In this document: positions 44,654-53,822 of the stretch, piece by piece
Numbering within the stretch: position 1 is the stretch's first letter
Layout of the letters: each line of letters opens with the position of its first letter
The notes under the pieces: model-generated
What the model was told of the DNA's origin: nothing
Seen by the model: only the letters and a program-made list of their open reading frames with translations
The model's database searches: none
Made by a program: the position numbers and the translations under genes
Assembly: GCA_901456055.1 (NCBI GenBank)
Contig: CABDWT010000002.1
Location: forward strand, 124,001 to 188,000
Origin: Phytobacter ursingii
GTDB lineage: Bacteria > Pseudomonadota > Gammaproteobacteria > Enterobacterales > Enterobacteriaceae
Direction of reading: 5' to 3'
Length of the DNA: 64,000 nt

Positions 44654-44826
44654 CACCCCGGACGGACCCTTGCAGGCCAGGGACGGCCTCAGCAGACGCG
44701 TCCCCCTTCTTTTCTGTGGCACGCTAAATATTGCAATTTTGTTACATCGGTTACATATCGCAGACCAGAGCATTGCCACGCCCGAACCAGACGGCATCAT
44801 GACGTTTTACCCGGTGAGAGTGCGTT

Positions 44827-45456
44827 ATGATTCGTGTGGTTCTGGTGGATGATCATGTGGTGGTGCGTTCGGGCTTCGCCCAATTGCTCGGCCTTGAAGA
44901 GGATCTCAGCGTCAGTGGGCAATACAGCACCGCCGCTGAAGCCTGGCCTGCGCTATTAAAAAACGATGTGGATGTCGCCGTACTGGATGTTGCCATGCCG
45001 GATGAAAATGGTCTGAGCCTGCTAAAACGTCTGCGGGTCCAGCGGCCCGATTTTCGCGCCATTATCCTAAGTATTTATGACACCCCCGCCTTCGTGCAAA
45101 GCGCGCTGGATGCCGGTGCCAGTGGTTATCTGACCAAACGCTGCGGCCCGGAAGAACTGGTGCGAGCGGTGCGCTCCGTCGGTCTTGGCGGGCATTACCT
45201 TTGCGCTGATGCGCTAAAAGCGCTGCGCGGCGGGATCGAGCCAGTCAAAGTTCTGGCATCTCTGACACCGCGTGAGCGGGAAGTGTTTGATTTACTGGTG
45301 AAAGGCGACAGTGTCAAAGAGGTCGCGTTCAAGCTCGACCTCAGCCATAAAACCGTACATGTTCACCGCGCCAACGTGCTGGGAAAACTGAACTGCGCCA
45401 CCACCATTGAGCTGGTCCATTTTGCGCTTAATCATAACCTGCTGGCGAATCACTGA
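44827..45456 (+). CDS. UhpA-like LuxR-family response regulator
   Basis: Two-component transcription factor, closely related in layout to UhpA. The 209 residues have a receiver domain with VDDH (8-10 acidic pair), the phosphate-accepting Asp 54 in VLDVAMPDENGL and Lys in LTKRCGPEEL. A C-terminal LuxR helix-turn-helix follows (LTPREREVFDLL ... HKTVHVHRANVLGKL). Its stop overlaps the start of the kinase by one base. The likely targets are its own operon and the uhpC-like/afu genes downstream. Confidence 0.9.
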   Translation: MIRVVLVDDHVVVRSGFAQLLGLEEDLSVSGQYSTAAEAWPALLKNDVDVAVLDVAMPDENGLSLLKRLRVQRPDFRAIILSIYDTPAFVQSALDAGASGYLTKRCGPEELVRAVRSVGLGGHYLCADALKALRGGIEPVKVLASLTPREREVFDLLVKGDSVKEVAFKLDLSHKTVHVHRANVLGKLNCATTIELVHFALNHNLLANH

Positions 45457-46997
45457 TGTCGCGTTCACTGCGCCACTGGATCATCTCATTATTTATTGTT
45501 CTGGCCTGGGGACCGGGCTGGTTGATGCTGTGGACGCTCAGCTTCTATCTCACCCATAACGGCCAACAGGCGGTGCTCTTTCTGCCGCATGGCGTGTATC
45601 TGGCGCTGCTGATTCTGCTCTCGCGTCGCTTCTGGCCAGCCTTATTGCTCCCGCAATTAGCACTCATTTTCTGGCTTCGCAGCGAGCAGCTCCTAAGTGG
45701 CTACACGATGCTGGCCGCGCCCCTGACTGGCCTGCTTCCGGCACTCATGACGCAACATTTCTGGCACCGTTTTCCGCTTTACTGGCAGCGCCTTTCCCTG
45801 TTGTTGACTGCCGTAACCTGCAGCGCATTATTACATACCCTGCTACTTGGCCCTTTTTTGCAAAGCCCCTTGCTGCTATTGGGCCTGGCCTCCTTCACCG
45901 GCGGCGTGCTGCTGACGCCCTTTGTCTATCTCATGTTTGAGTTCCTGCGTCAGCAACACCGCCACCACCTGCTTGGTCTCGATACGATCGCGCCGCCGTT
46001 ACGTACCTCGCTCATCATCTGGTGTAGCCTCTTTTTTATTATCGGTATCGGCACGCAAATGGTGCTGTCACCGCAGATCGAACGTCTGCTGTTGATCGTG
46101 GTCTTTTTACCCAATGTGGTGATGGCGTGGAAGTTTGGCTGGCAGGGCGGCGTGCTGTCAGGCCTGCTCGGCAGTATGCTGATCACCATCGCCCGTCAGA
46201 TTGGCGTGGGTTTTAGCGACCTGCTGGAACTGGAAATTTTCCTCGCCACGCAGGCGCTGCTGGGTATTGGCCTGGGGATCGCCATCAGCCGTCAACAGCA
46301 TCTGGCGCAAAACCTGCACCATTATCGCAAGCGGCTGGAGGCCGAATTACAGGCTCGCCGGGCGTTAACCGAAAAATTGATCCATACGGAAGAGGACACC
46401 CGCAAAAACCTTGCCCGCGAGCTGCATGATGAAATTGGCCAGAACATTACCGCCATTCAAATCCAGTCACAGTTAGTGAAACGGGCAGGAGAAACGCCGC
46501 AGGCGCTGGAGGCGGCCAATCAGATAAACGAACTGTCCAGACGCATTCACCACTCCACCCGGCAACTGCTGCGTCAGCTTCGCCCGCCGGTGCTGGATGA
46601 GCTTTCCCTGCAAGAGGCGCTGCACCACCTGGTTAACGAATTTGCCTTTGCCGAGCGCGGGATTGTCTGCCATTTCGATTATCGACTTAGTTCGCCCCCT
46701 GCCAGCGAAACGCTGGTGTTTACCCTCTATCGTCTGGTGCAAGAATTGCTCAATAACGTCTGCAAACACGCCTGCGCCAGTGACGTACGCATCACCCTGA
46801 GTGAGCAAAACGGCCTCCTGCGTCTTGAAGTGCATGACAACGGCCTCGGTATCGCCGCAGAGAAAATGCCGGGCTTTGGTATCCAGGGAATGCGCGAGCG
46901 TGTCCACGCCCTGGGTGGCGAATTAATGCTCGAGTCGCGTCAGGGAACCCATGTAACTGTTAACTTGCCCACAATTTTGCAACAAAACCCGCTCTGA
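45456..46997 (+). CDS. UhpB-like membrane histidine kinase
   Basis: Partner kinase of the preceding regulator. The 513 residues have eight or so N-terminal helices (MASE1 type, to about 280), a short coiled coil, and a HisKA_3 phosphoacceptor His 324 in LARELHDEIGQNITAIQ. The ATP-binding domain has VQELLNNVCKHA, DNGLGI and GFGIQGMRERV. In the Uhp paradigm, UhpB receives the signal from the transporter-like UhpC, here the next gene. Confidence 0.9.
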   Translation: MSRSLRHWIISLFIVLAWGPGWLMLWTLSFYLTHNGQQAVLFLPHGVYLALLILLSRRFWPALLLPQLALIFWLRSEQLLSGYTMLAAPLTGLLPALMTQHFWHRFPLYWQRLSLLLTAVTCSALLHTLLLGPFLQSPLLLLGLASFTGGVLLTPFVYLMFEFLRQQHRHHLLGLDTIAPPLRTSLIIWCSLFFIIGIGTQMVLSPQIERLLLIVVFLPNVVMAWKFGWQGGVLSGLLGSMLITIARQIGVGFSDLLELEIFLATQALLGIGLGIAISRQQHLAQNLHHYRKRLEAELQARRALTEKLIHTEEDTRKNLARELHDEIGQNITAIQIQSQLVKRAGETPQALEAANQINELSRRIHHSTRQLLRQLRPPVLDELSLQEALHHLVNEFAFAERGIVCHFDYRLSSPPASETLVFTLYRLVQELLNNVCKHACASDVRITLSEQNGLLRLEVHDNGLGIAAEKMPGFGIQGMRERVHALGGELMLESRQGTHVTVNLPTILQQNPL

Positions 46998-46998
46998 C

Positions 46999-47063
46999 CA
47001 GGAAAAAGTCTTAGCCGCCTGGGGAGTTTCTCTCATCCGCTTTCGTTTGCGCTTACCTATAGT
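46999..47063 (+). promoter_or_regulatory. Candidate regulated promoter before the uhpC-like gene
   Basis: The 86-bp gap holds a TATAGT -10 (47058-47063) with no good -35. An inverted CCAGG...CCTGG pair (46999-47003 and 47019-47023) lies about 50-70 bp upstream of the expected start point. This fits an activator-dependent promoter, plausibly bound by the UhpA-like regulator. The binding is inferred. Confidence 0.4.
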
Positions 47064-47083
47064 CAGCGCAACTGGAGACCGTT

Positions 47084-48394
47084 ATGCATGCCATTTCATC
47101 CGCCGACATTGAACACCGTTACCGGGCCTGTCGCCCACGGTTACTGCTGTGCATGGTGGTGGGCTATGCAGCGTTTTACCTGACACGCAAAAGTGTCAAT
47201 TACGTGCTCCCGGCGCTGCAAAGCGATCTGGGGTTAGACAAAGGCGACATCGGACTGATGGGCTCACTGTTTTACCTCAGCTATGGCCTGTCGAAATTCG
47301 CCGCCGGGCTATGGCACGACAGCCACGGGCAACGCGCCTTTATGGGCTGCGGGCTGTTTGCCACCGGCTTGCTGAACGTGCTGTTCGCCTTCGGTGACGC
47401 ATTGCCGCTGTTGTTGGTGGTCTGGACCTTAAACGGTTTTTTTCAGGGCTGGGGCTGGCCGCCCTGCGCTCGCTTGCTCACCCACTGGTATTCCCGCAAT
47501 GAACGCGGCTTCTGGTGGGGATGCTGGAACATGTCCATCAATATTGGCGGGGCCGTTATTCCGTTGATATGTGCCTTTGCCGCCCACTGGTGGGGCTGGC
47601 AGGCCGCGATGCTGACACCAGGGATAATCAGCATGGCGCTCGGCGTCTGGCTGACAATGCAACTGCGGGGCACACCGCAGGAAGAAGGATTACCAAGCGT
47701 AGGCGAATGGCGGCATGACCCGCTGGAGCTGCGCCAGGAACAACAAAGCCCCCCGATGGGCTTATGGCAGATGCTGCGCATCACCATGCTACGTAACCCC
47801 ATGATCTGGCTGCTGGGCGTGTCGTATGTGCTGGTCTATCTGATCCGCATTGCGCTCAATGACTGGGGCAATATCTGGCTGGCGGAAAGCCACGGCGTCA
47901 ACTTATTGAGCGCCAATGCCACGGTGATGCTGTTTGAGGTCGGCGGCCTGCTCGGCGCGCTGTTCGCCGGTTGGGGATCCGACCTCCTGTTCAGCGGGCA
48001 GAGAGCGCCGATGATTTTGCTCTTCACGCTGGGGCTGATTGTCTCCGTCGCCGCGCTGTGGCTGGCGCCGGTACATCACTACGCGTTGCTGGCGATGTGC
48101 TTTTTTACCGTGGGATTTTTTGTCTTTGGTCCGCAAATGCTGATCGGTCTGGCCGCCGTAGAGTGCGGGCATAAGGCAGCGGCAGGGTCGATTACCGGTT
48201 TTCTCGGGGTCTTTGCCTATATCGGCGCCGCGCTTGCGGGCTGGCCGCTGTCGCAGGTGATTGAACGTTACGGCTGGTCGGGGATGTTTAGCTTGCTCTC
48301 CGTCGCCGCCGTGTTGATGGGTTTACTTCTGATGCCCTTGCTGATGGTGGGCATTACGTCGTCTCGCAGTCCTACAACCTCACAGGAAGGATAA
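47084..48394 (+). CDS. UhpC-like MFS sensor/transporter
   Basis: Organophosphate:phosphate antiporter family member, 436 residues and about twelve helices. It resembles UhpC throughout: GYAAFYLTRKSVNYVLPAL, LNGFFQGWGWPPCARLLTHWYS, CYVLVYLIR-type helix and FTVGFFVFGPQMLIGLAAVE. UhpC senses external glucose-6-phosphate and passes the signal to UhpB, and its place directly after the kinase suggests the same role. It lies four bases before afuA and could also transport. Confidence 0.85.
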   Translation: MHAISSADIEHRYRACRPRLLLCMVVGYAAFYLTRKSVNYVLPALQSDLGLDKGDIGLMGSLFYLSYGLSKFAAGLWHDSHGQRAFMGCGLFATGLLNVLFAFGDALPLLLVVWTLNGFFQGWGWPPCARLLTHWYSRNERGFWWGCWNMSINIGGAVIPLICAFAAHWWGWQAAMLTPGIISMALGVWLTMQLRGTPQEEGLPSVGEWRHDPLELRQEQQSPPMGLWQMLRITMLRNPMIWLLGVSYVLVYLIRIALNDWGNIWLAESHGVNLLSANATVMLFEVGGLLGALFAGWGSDLLFSGQRAPMILLFTLGLIVSVAALWLAPVHHYALLAMCFFTVGFFVFGPQMLIGLAAVECGHKAAAGSITGFLGVFAYIGAALAGWPLSQVIERYGWSGMFSLLSVAAVLMGLLLMPLLMVGITSSRSPTTSQEG

Positions 48395-48398
48395 AACA

Positions 48399-49430
48399 AT
48401 GAAAGTTACCCTGCTCTCTACCCTGGTGGCATCCGGTCTGGCGCTGGCAGCGCTCAGCGGCGTGGCAAAAGCAGAAGGTCGTCTGGTGGTCTACTGCAGC
48501 GCGACCAACGAAATGTGTGAATCGGAAACGCAGGCCTTTGGCGAAAAATATAATGTGAAGACGTCCTTCATCCGCAACGGTTCTGGCAGCACGCTGGCAA
48601 AAGTGGATGCAGAGAAGAAAAACCCGCAGGCGGATGTCTGGTACGGCGGCACGCTGGATCCTCAGTCCCAGGCCGGGGAAATGGGTCTCCTGCAGCCCTA
48701 TAAATCCCCCAACCTGGAGCAGATCATGGAGAAATTCCGCGATCCGGCCAAAGTGAAAGGCAATCTCTCTTCCGCCGTTTATGTGGGCATTCTCGGTTTT
48801 GGCGTTAACACCCAGCGTCTGAAAGAGAAAAATCTGCCGATACCGAAGTGCTGGAAAGATCTGACGAAGCCAGAATACAAGAGCGAAATTCAAATCGCCG
48901 ATCCGCAAAGCTCCGGCACCGCCTATACCGCGCTGGCAACCTTTGTTCAGTTGTGGGGAGAAGACCAGGCTTTCGATTACTTAAAACAGCTCAACGGCAA
49001 TATCTCTCAATACACCAAATCCGGTATCGCCCCGGCACGTAACGCCGCGCGTGGCGAAACTGCCATTGGCATTGGCTTCCTGCATGACTACTCGCTGGAG
49101 AAAGAACAAGGCGCGCCGCTGGAACTGATTTCGCCCTGTGAAGGCACCGGCTACGAAATTGGCGGTATCAGTATCCTGAAAGGGGCACGTAACCTGGATA
49201 ACGCGAAGCTGTTCGTTGACTGGGCGCTGTCAAAAGAGGCACAGGAGCTGGCATGGAAAAAGGGCAAGTCTTATCAGATTCTGACCAATACCACCGCCGA
49301 AACCTCGCCAAACTCGCTCAAGCTCGACGATCTGAAACTGATCAATTACGACATGGATAAATACGGTTCCACGGACGTTCGTAAAGCGCTCATCAACAAA
49401 TGGGTTAGCGACGTGAAGATGGGCCAATAA
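48399..49430 (+). CDS. afuA: AfuA, periplasmic binding protein for hexose phosphates
   Basis: Substrate-binding component of the AfuABC uptake system. The 343 residues begin with a signal peptide (about 1-24, ending GVAKAEG). The mature part follows the pattern of the family often labelled 'ferric iron-binding': LVVYCSATNEMCE, QADVWYGGTLDPQSQAGEMGLL, IADPQSSGTAYTALA. AfuA proteins of Actinobacillus, EHEC and Citrobacter rodentium were shown to bind phosphorylated sugars rather than iron. The adjoining Uhp-like sensors fit this. Confidence 0.88.
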   Translation: MKVTLLSTLVASGLALAALSGVAKAEGRLVVYCSATNEMCESETQAFGEKYNVKTSFIRNGSGSTLAKVDAEKKNPQADVWYGGTLDPQSQAGEMGLLQPYKSPNLEQIMEKFRDPAKVKGNLSSAVYVGILGFGVNTQRLKEKNLPIPKCWKDLTKPEYKSEIQIADPQSSGTAYTALATFVQLWGEDQAFDYLKQLNGNISQYTKSGIAPARNAARGETAIGIGFLHDYSLEKEQGAPLELISPCEGTGYEIGGISILKGARNLDNAKLFVDWALSKEAQELAWKKGKSYQILTNTTAETSPNSLKLDDLKLINYDMDKYGSTDVRKALINKWVSDVKMGQ

Positions 49431-49461
49431 ACCCACGTCCGGATCTACAGGCCCGCCTTCC

Positions 49462-49482
49462 CCCTCTCCCTTTGGGAGAGGG
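49462..49482. repeat. Hairpin repeat between afuA and afuB
   Basis: CCCTCTCCC TTT GGGAGAGGG is a perfect 9-bp stem with a 3-base loop; GTTGGGGTGAGGG follows. From memory, the same unit is scattered in many enterobacterial intergenic regions. Placed after the binding-protein gene it could stabilise afuA mRNA and lower afuBC expression, giving more binding protein than permease. Confidence 0.75.
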
Positions 49483-49530
49483 TTGGGGTGAGGGCAAATA
49501 GCTTGTCTCTCTGGCTTTAACGGAATGCTT

Positions 49531-51609
49531 ATGTCACACACACTCACACTCCATCCCGCGCCAAAGCGGGATGCGATATTCCTTTGGGTTCTGCTTGGCG
49601 GACTGGCCTTTGCGCTACTGCCAAGCTGGAGTCTGGATTACGGCCTGCTGGAGTCCACGCGCGATGAAATTATCGACGCCTACGGCTGGTCGCACGTTAA
49701 CGTCAGTTGGTTGTGGTATCTGCTACCCGCCGTGTTGCTGGTTCGCCCCCTGAGCGAAACCCGGCGCGAGCAGCGCGGCCGCCACTATTTTGACGCGGGC
49801 TGGGCATTGCTGTGCATGGCGTTTGTGGCCGTCAGCGCCACCGTTGAAGGACGTGGCCTCGGTTACGCGGTCATTGTGCTGTTTGTCGCCCTTGCCGCCA
49901 TCATGACGCTGGCCCTCACCCGCCTGGAGTGGCTCGGCGGCGACCGCTTTGTTATCGGCTCGCTGATTGTCATCGTGGCGCTGATCGGGGTCTTCATTGT
50001 CTGGCCGAGCATCGCCATCTTTATTCCGATGTTCACCACCGACAGTGGCGAGTTTGCCCCGCTGGCGTTTATGAATGTGCTCGCACAGGCGCACATCATT
50101 CAGGTGATTCTGAACTCCATTTGGCTGTCCATCGCCGTGGGCGTCGGCTGTACCTTCTTCGGCCTGGTGCTGGCGATTTACACCACGCGTATTGCCAAAC
50201 GCAGTGCCATCATCGGCCGCGTATTCTCCATTTTGCCGATCGTCACCCCGCCGTTCGTGGTAGGACTTGGCGTCACCCTGATGATGGGGCGTTCCGGCTA
50301 CATCACCGAATTAATGGTCGACTGGTTCGGGCTCACTAATACCAACTGGCTGTACGGGTTTACCGGTATCTGGCTGGCACAGGTACTGGCCTTTACGCCT
50401 ATGGCCTTTATGATCCTCGACGGGGCGATTAAGACCATCCATCCGTCGCTGGAAGAAGCCTCGTACACCCTGCGCGCCAGCCGCTGGCAGACCTTTAACG
50501 GGGTGTTCATTCCGTTGCTGAAACCAGCGCTGGCTAACGCGTTTCTGATTGTGGTCGTGCAGTCGCTCGCCGACTTCAGTAACCCACTGGTACTGGGCGG
50601 CAACTTTGACGTGCTGGCCACCCAAATCTACTTCTACATTACCGGTTCACAGCTCGATTATCAGGCCGCCAGTACGCTCGGCGCCTTCCTGCTGCTCTTC
50701 TCGCTGCTGGTGTTCTGCGTGCAGTACATGTGGATCGGCAAACGCTCTTACGTCACCGTCTCCGGCAAATCCTATCGCGGCGATGTGCAGCCCCTGCCGG
50801 TCACCCTGGTGTGGGGCGTAGTGGCACTGCTGGCAGTATGGGTGGCGTTCAACGCCCTGCTCTATGGCAGCATTTTCTACGGCAGCTTCACGGTGAACTG
50901 GGGCGTGGATTACACCCTGACGCTGGATAACTTTATCAAGCTGTTTGGTCAGGGCATGAGCGACGGCGCGTGGCCTTCCCTGCTCGACACGCTGCTGTAC
51001 GCCGGGATTGCCGCGCCGATCACCGCTATCTTCGGCCTGCTGATCGCCTGGATTGTGGTGCGCCAGCAATTCAAAGGGAAAAAAACCATCGAGTTCACCA
51101 CCATGCTGTGCTTTGCGGTTCCCGGCACCGTGGCGGGCGTTTCGTATATTCTCGCCTTTAACAGCGCCCCGGTGTACATCACCGGCACCGCCGCCATCGT
51201 CATTATTTCAATGGTGATGCGTAATGTGCCGGTGGGTATTCGCGCCGGGATCGCAGGCTTAGGTCAGATTGATAAATCGCTGGATGAGGCCTCGCTGAGC
51301 CTGCGTGCCGGGTCATTGCGTACCATTACGCAGATTTTACTGCCCCTGTTGCGCCCGGCGATTTTATCCGCGCTGATTTACAGTTTTGTCCGTGCCATCA
51401 CCACCGTCAGCGCCATTGTCTTTTTGGTGACGCCGGACACGCGTGTGGCGACAGCGTACATTCTGAACCGCGTGGAAGACGGTGAATACGGCGTAGCCAT
51501 TGCCTATGGCTCAATTCTTATTGTGGTGATGCTCGCCATCATCTTTATTTTCGACTGGCTGATCGGTGAGGCGCGTATCTCCCGTTCCAAAGCTAAAAAC
51601 CAGGCGTAA
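49531..51609 (+). CDS. afuB: AfuB, permease of the hexose-phosphate ABC transporter
   Basis: Inner-membrane permease in which both halves are fused. The 692 residues (from the ATG at 49531, preceded by ACGGA at a workable distance; an ATG two codons earlier is possible) have about twelve helices and two permease loops of the EAA type. These are LEEASYTLRASRWQTFNGVFIPLLKPA near 310 and LDEASLSLRAGSLRTITQILLPLLRPA near 600. It sits between afuA and afuC. Confidence 0.9.
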   Translation: MSHTLTLHPAPKRDAIFLWVLLGGLAFALLPSWSLDYGLLESTRDEIIDAYGWSHVNVSWLWYLLPAVLLVRPLSETRREQRGRHYFDAGWALLCMAFVAVSATVEGRGLGYAVIVLFVALAAIMTLALTRLEWLGGDRFVIGSLIVIVALIGVFIVWPSIAIFIPMFTTDSGEFAPLAFMNVLAQAHIIQVILNSIWLSIAVGVGCTFFGLVLAIYTTRIAKRSAIIGRVFSILPIVTPPFVVGLGVTLMMGRSGYITELMVDWFGLTNTNWLYGFTGIWLAQVLAFTPMAFMILDGAIKTIHPSLEEASYTLRASRWQTFNGVFIPLLKPALANAFLIVVVQSLADFSNPLVLGGNFDVLATQIYFYITGSQLDYQAASTLGAFLLLFSLLVFCVQYMWIGKRSYVTVSGKSYRGDVQPLPVTLVWGVVALLAVWVAFNALLYGSIFYGSFTVNWGVDYTLTLDNFIKLFGQGMSDGAWPSLLDTLLYAGIAAPITAIFGLLIAWIVVRQQFKGKKTIEFTTMLCFAVPGTVAGVSYILAFNSAPVYITGTAAIVIISMVMRNVPVGIRAGIAGLGQIDKSLDEASLSLRAGSLRTITQILLPLLRPAILSALIYSFVRAITTVSAIVFLVTPDTRVATAYILNRVEDGEYGVAIAYGSILIVVMLAIIFIFDWLIGEARISRSKAKNQA

Positions 51610-51621
51610 CGGAGCGCGACC

Positions 51622-52668
51622 ATGACACAAAAACATTTCGTTGAACTGCGCAATGTCACCAAGCGATTTGGTAACAACACGGTTATCGACAACATTAATC
51701 TTGCCATCCCGCAGGGTGAGATGGTGACGTTACTCGGGCCGTCAGGCTGTGGCAAAACCACGGTGCTGCGTCTGGTAGCGGGGCTGGAAAAACCTTCTGA
51801 GGGACAGATTTTTATTGATGGCGAGGATGTCACACATCGTTCCATTCAGCAGCGTGATATCTGTATGGTGTTCCAGTCCTATGCCCTTTTCCCGCACATG
51901 TCGCTGGGGGAAAACGTGGGGTATGGTCTTAAGATGCTCGGTGTGTCACGCGCAGAGGTGAAAACGCGGGTGAAAGAAGCGCTGGCGATGGTAGACCTGG
52001 AAGGTTTCGAAGACCGCTATGTGGATCAGATTTCCGGTGGGCAGCAACAACGTGTGGCGCTGGCGCGTGCGTTGATCCTCAAACCGAAGGTGCTGTTGTT
52101 TGATGAGCCGTTGAGTAACCTCGACGCCAACCTGCGTCGCAGCATGCGCGATAAAATTCGCGAACTGCAAAAACAGTTCAACATCACGTCGCTGTATGTC
52201 ACGCACGATCAGAGCGAAGCGTTTGCCGTCTCCGATACGGTGCTGGTGATGAACAAGGGTCACATCATGCAGATGGGCTCGCCGCAGAATCTGTATCGCC
52301 AGCCTGCGTCACGCTTTATGGCAAGTTTTATGGGCGATGCTAACCTGTTCCCGGCCACATTCCATTCGCAATATGTTGATATCTATGGATACCGACTACC
52401 TGTACCGACGCATTTTTCGGCCCAGGGCAGCGGTACGGTGGGTGTTCGTCCGGAAGCCATCACGCTGGGCGAACAAGGTGATGACAGCCAGCGTTGCGTG
52501 ATCGTGCACGTGGCATATATGGGCCCGCAGTACGAGGTGATTGTGGAATGGCACGGCCAGCGCATTTTGTTGCAGGTTAACGCCACCCGCCTGCAACCGG
52601 ATGTCGGTGAGCAGTATTACCTGCAAATCCACCCCTACGGTATGTTCGAACTGGCCGAAACGGCGTGA
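51622..52668 (+). CDS. afuC: AfuC, ATPase of the hexose-phosphate ABC transporter
   Basis: Energises AfuB. It has 348 residues. Walker A is [12 protein letters not shown], the Q-loop is [10 protein letters not shown], the signature is [16 protein letters not shown], and Walker B is [13 protein letters not shown] followed by THDQSEA. A C-terminal TOBE domain (about 240-345) is complete. It ends seven bases before a block of REP elements. Confidence 0.93.
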   Translation: MTQKHFVELRNVTKRFGNNTVIDNINLAIPQGEMVTLLGPSGCGKTTVLRLVAGLEKPSEGQIFIDGEDVTHRSIQQRDICMVFQSYALFPHMSLGENVGYGLKMLGVSRAEVKTRVKEALAMVDLEGFEDRYVDQISGGQQQRVALARALILKPKVLLFDEPLSNLDANLRRSMRDKIRELQKQFNITSLYVTHDQSEAFAVSDTVLVMNKGHIMQMGSPQNLYRQPASRFMASFMGDANLFPATFHSQYVDIYGYRLPVPTHFSAQGSGTVGVRPEAITLGEQGDDSQRCVIVHVAYMGPQYEVIVEWHGQRILLQVNATRLQPDVGEQYYLQIHPYGMFELAETA

Positions 52669-52674
52669 GTTTCT

Positions 52675-52827
52675 CCCGGATGCGGCTGCGCCTTATCCGG
52701 GCTACCGCCGCCATCGTAGCCCCGGTAAGCGTCAGCGCTATCGGGGGATTCCCGGATGCGGCCGCGCCTTATCCGGGACACCAACCGCACTAGCCATAGC
52801 CCCGGTAAGCGTCAGCGCCACCGGGGG
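52675..52827. repeat. Two REP/BIME units left of the RAYT gene
   Basis: Two tandem units of about 76 bp start at 52675 and 52751. Each is made of CCCGGATGCGGCTGCGCCTT..CCGGG followed by a GTAGCCCCGGTAAGCGTCAG..CGGGG palindrome in opposite sense (the second has CATAGCCCCGG). The second is more divergent (CCGCGCC, GGGACACC). They separate afuC from the RAYT gene. Confidence 0.92.
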
Positions 52828-52831
52828 TGTT

Positions 52832-53335
52832 CTAACGGCGTTCACCTGCCGCAATTTCTGTCGTTCCCCCACCCCAATCTTCCGGGTATAACCCACGTCT
52901 TACATCTCGATGAAAGGTTGAAAATGGCCAATCCCTTACCTGTTCCACCCAACCATGTTTGACAGGATTGTTGTAAACATAATCAACATGACGGCGGTAA
53001 TCTGCTTCATTACGAATTGCATGCTCCCAAAAACGAGGCTGCCAGATACTCCGCTGCTGTAATGTCCGGGTAAATTGCTTTTTGATATCGCGCCATCGCC
53101 CCGAATAGTCTGTATCGTCTGCGGGCAATGTCCATACGCAATGAATGTGTTCAGGAAGAACAACCCAGGCATCAATATGAAAGGGCTTTCGCTGCCTGAC
53201 GGTATTCACCGCCTGGCGCAAATCCTCAAAATGAGTCGTAAGAAGAAAGCTTCTGCGGTTTTTAAGATTCACCGTGAAGAACCAGGTACCGCCGTTCACG
53301 TAATATCGCCGATAAGTTACCAAATGCCGCTCCAT
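52832..53335 (-). CDS. REP-associated tyrosine transposase (RAYT)
   Basis: Single-strand DNA endonuclease of the Y1/IS200-like class that is domesticated with REP sequences. Starting at 53335 gives 167 residues; seven more codons are open upstream and the true start is uncertain. The HUH motif is PEHIHC (His 63, His 65) and the catalytic Tyr is probably 119 in DYVYNNPVKHG. The N-terminus YRRYYVNGGTWFFTVNLKNRRS is typical. The stop lies only four bases from one flanking REP unit, and other units follow 94 bp beyond its start. Confidence 0.9.
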   Translation of the reverse strand: MERHLVTYRRYYVNGGTWFFTVNLKNRRSFLLTTHFEDLRQAVNTVRQRKPFHIDAWVVLPEHIHCVWTLPADDTDYSGRWRDIKKQFTRTLQQRSIWQPRFWEHAIRNEADYRRHVDYVYNNPVKHGWVEQVRDWPFSTFHRDVRRGLYPEDWGGGTTEIAAGERR

Positions 53336-53428
53336 GTGCCTGAATGCCCCGGGCACTCAACGTAATCCGAAGAACAAGCCCTGGACAGAAAAGCAGCAAT
53401 GTTATGGAAAGCATCTCGCAAAGTATTT

Positions 53429-53822
53429 CCCGGATGCGGCTGCGCCTTATCCGGGCTACCAACCGCACCAGCCGTAGCCCCGGTAAGCGTCAGCGCCACC
53501 GGGGGATTCCCGGATGCGGCTGCGCCTTATCCGGGCTACCAACCGCACCAGCTGTAGCCCCGGTCAGCGTCAGCGCCACCGGGGATTATCCCGGATGCGG
53601 CTGCGCCTTATCCGGGCTACCAACCGCACCAGCCGTAGCCCCGGTAAGCGTCAGCGCCACCGGGGGATTCCCGGATGCGGCTGCGCCTTATCCGGGCTAC
53701 CAACCGCACCAGCTGTAGCCCCGGTCAGCGTCAGCGCCACCGGGGATTATCCCGGATGCGGCTGCGCATTATCCGGGCTACCGCCGCCATCGTAGCCCCG
53801 GTCAGCGTCAGCGCCACCGGGG
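53429..53822. repeat. Five tandem REP/BIME units with a 161-bp perfect duplication
   Basis: Units begin at 53429, 53509, 53590, 53670 and 53751. They alternate between two forms, one with GCCGTAGCCCCGGTAAGCG ending in five G, the other with GCTGTAGCCCCGGTCAGCG ending in four G plus ATTAT. Bases 53429-53589 and 53590-53750 are identical, a two-unit block copied in tandem. Each unit holds two inverted REPs with GTAG feet, the signal recognised by RAYT enzymes. Confidence 0.95.

Noticed and set aside
48399-52668. afuABC as a ferric-iron transporter
   Set aside because: The name comes from old homology labels. The proteins match the AfuABC group shown to import sugar phosphates, and the Uhp-like neighbours support that. 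No Fur box was noticed.
53429-53822. CRISPR-like regular repeats
   Set aside because: The units are contiguous palindromic REP pairs without variable spacers, and no cas genes are near.
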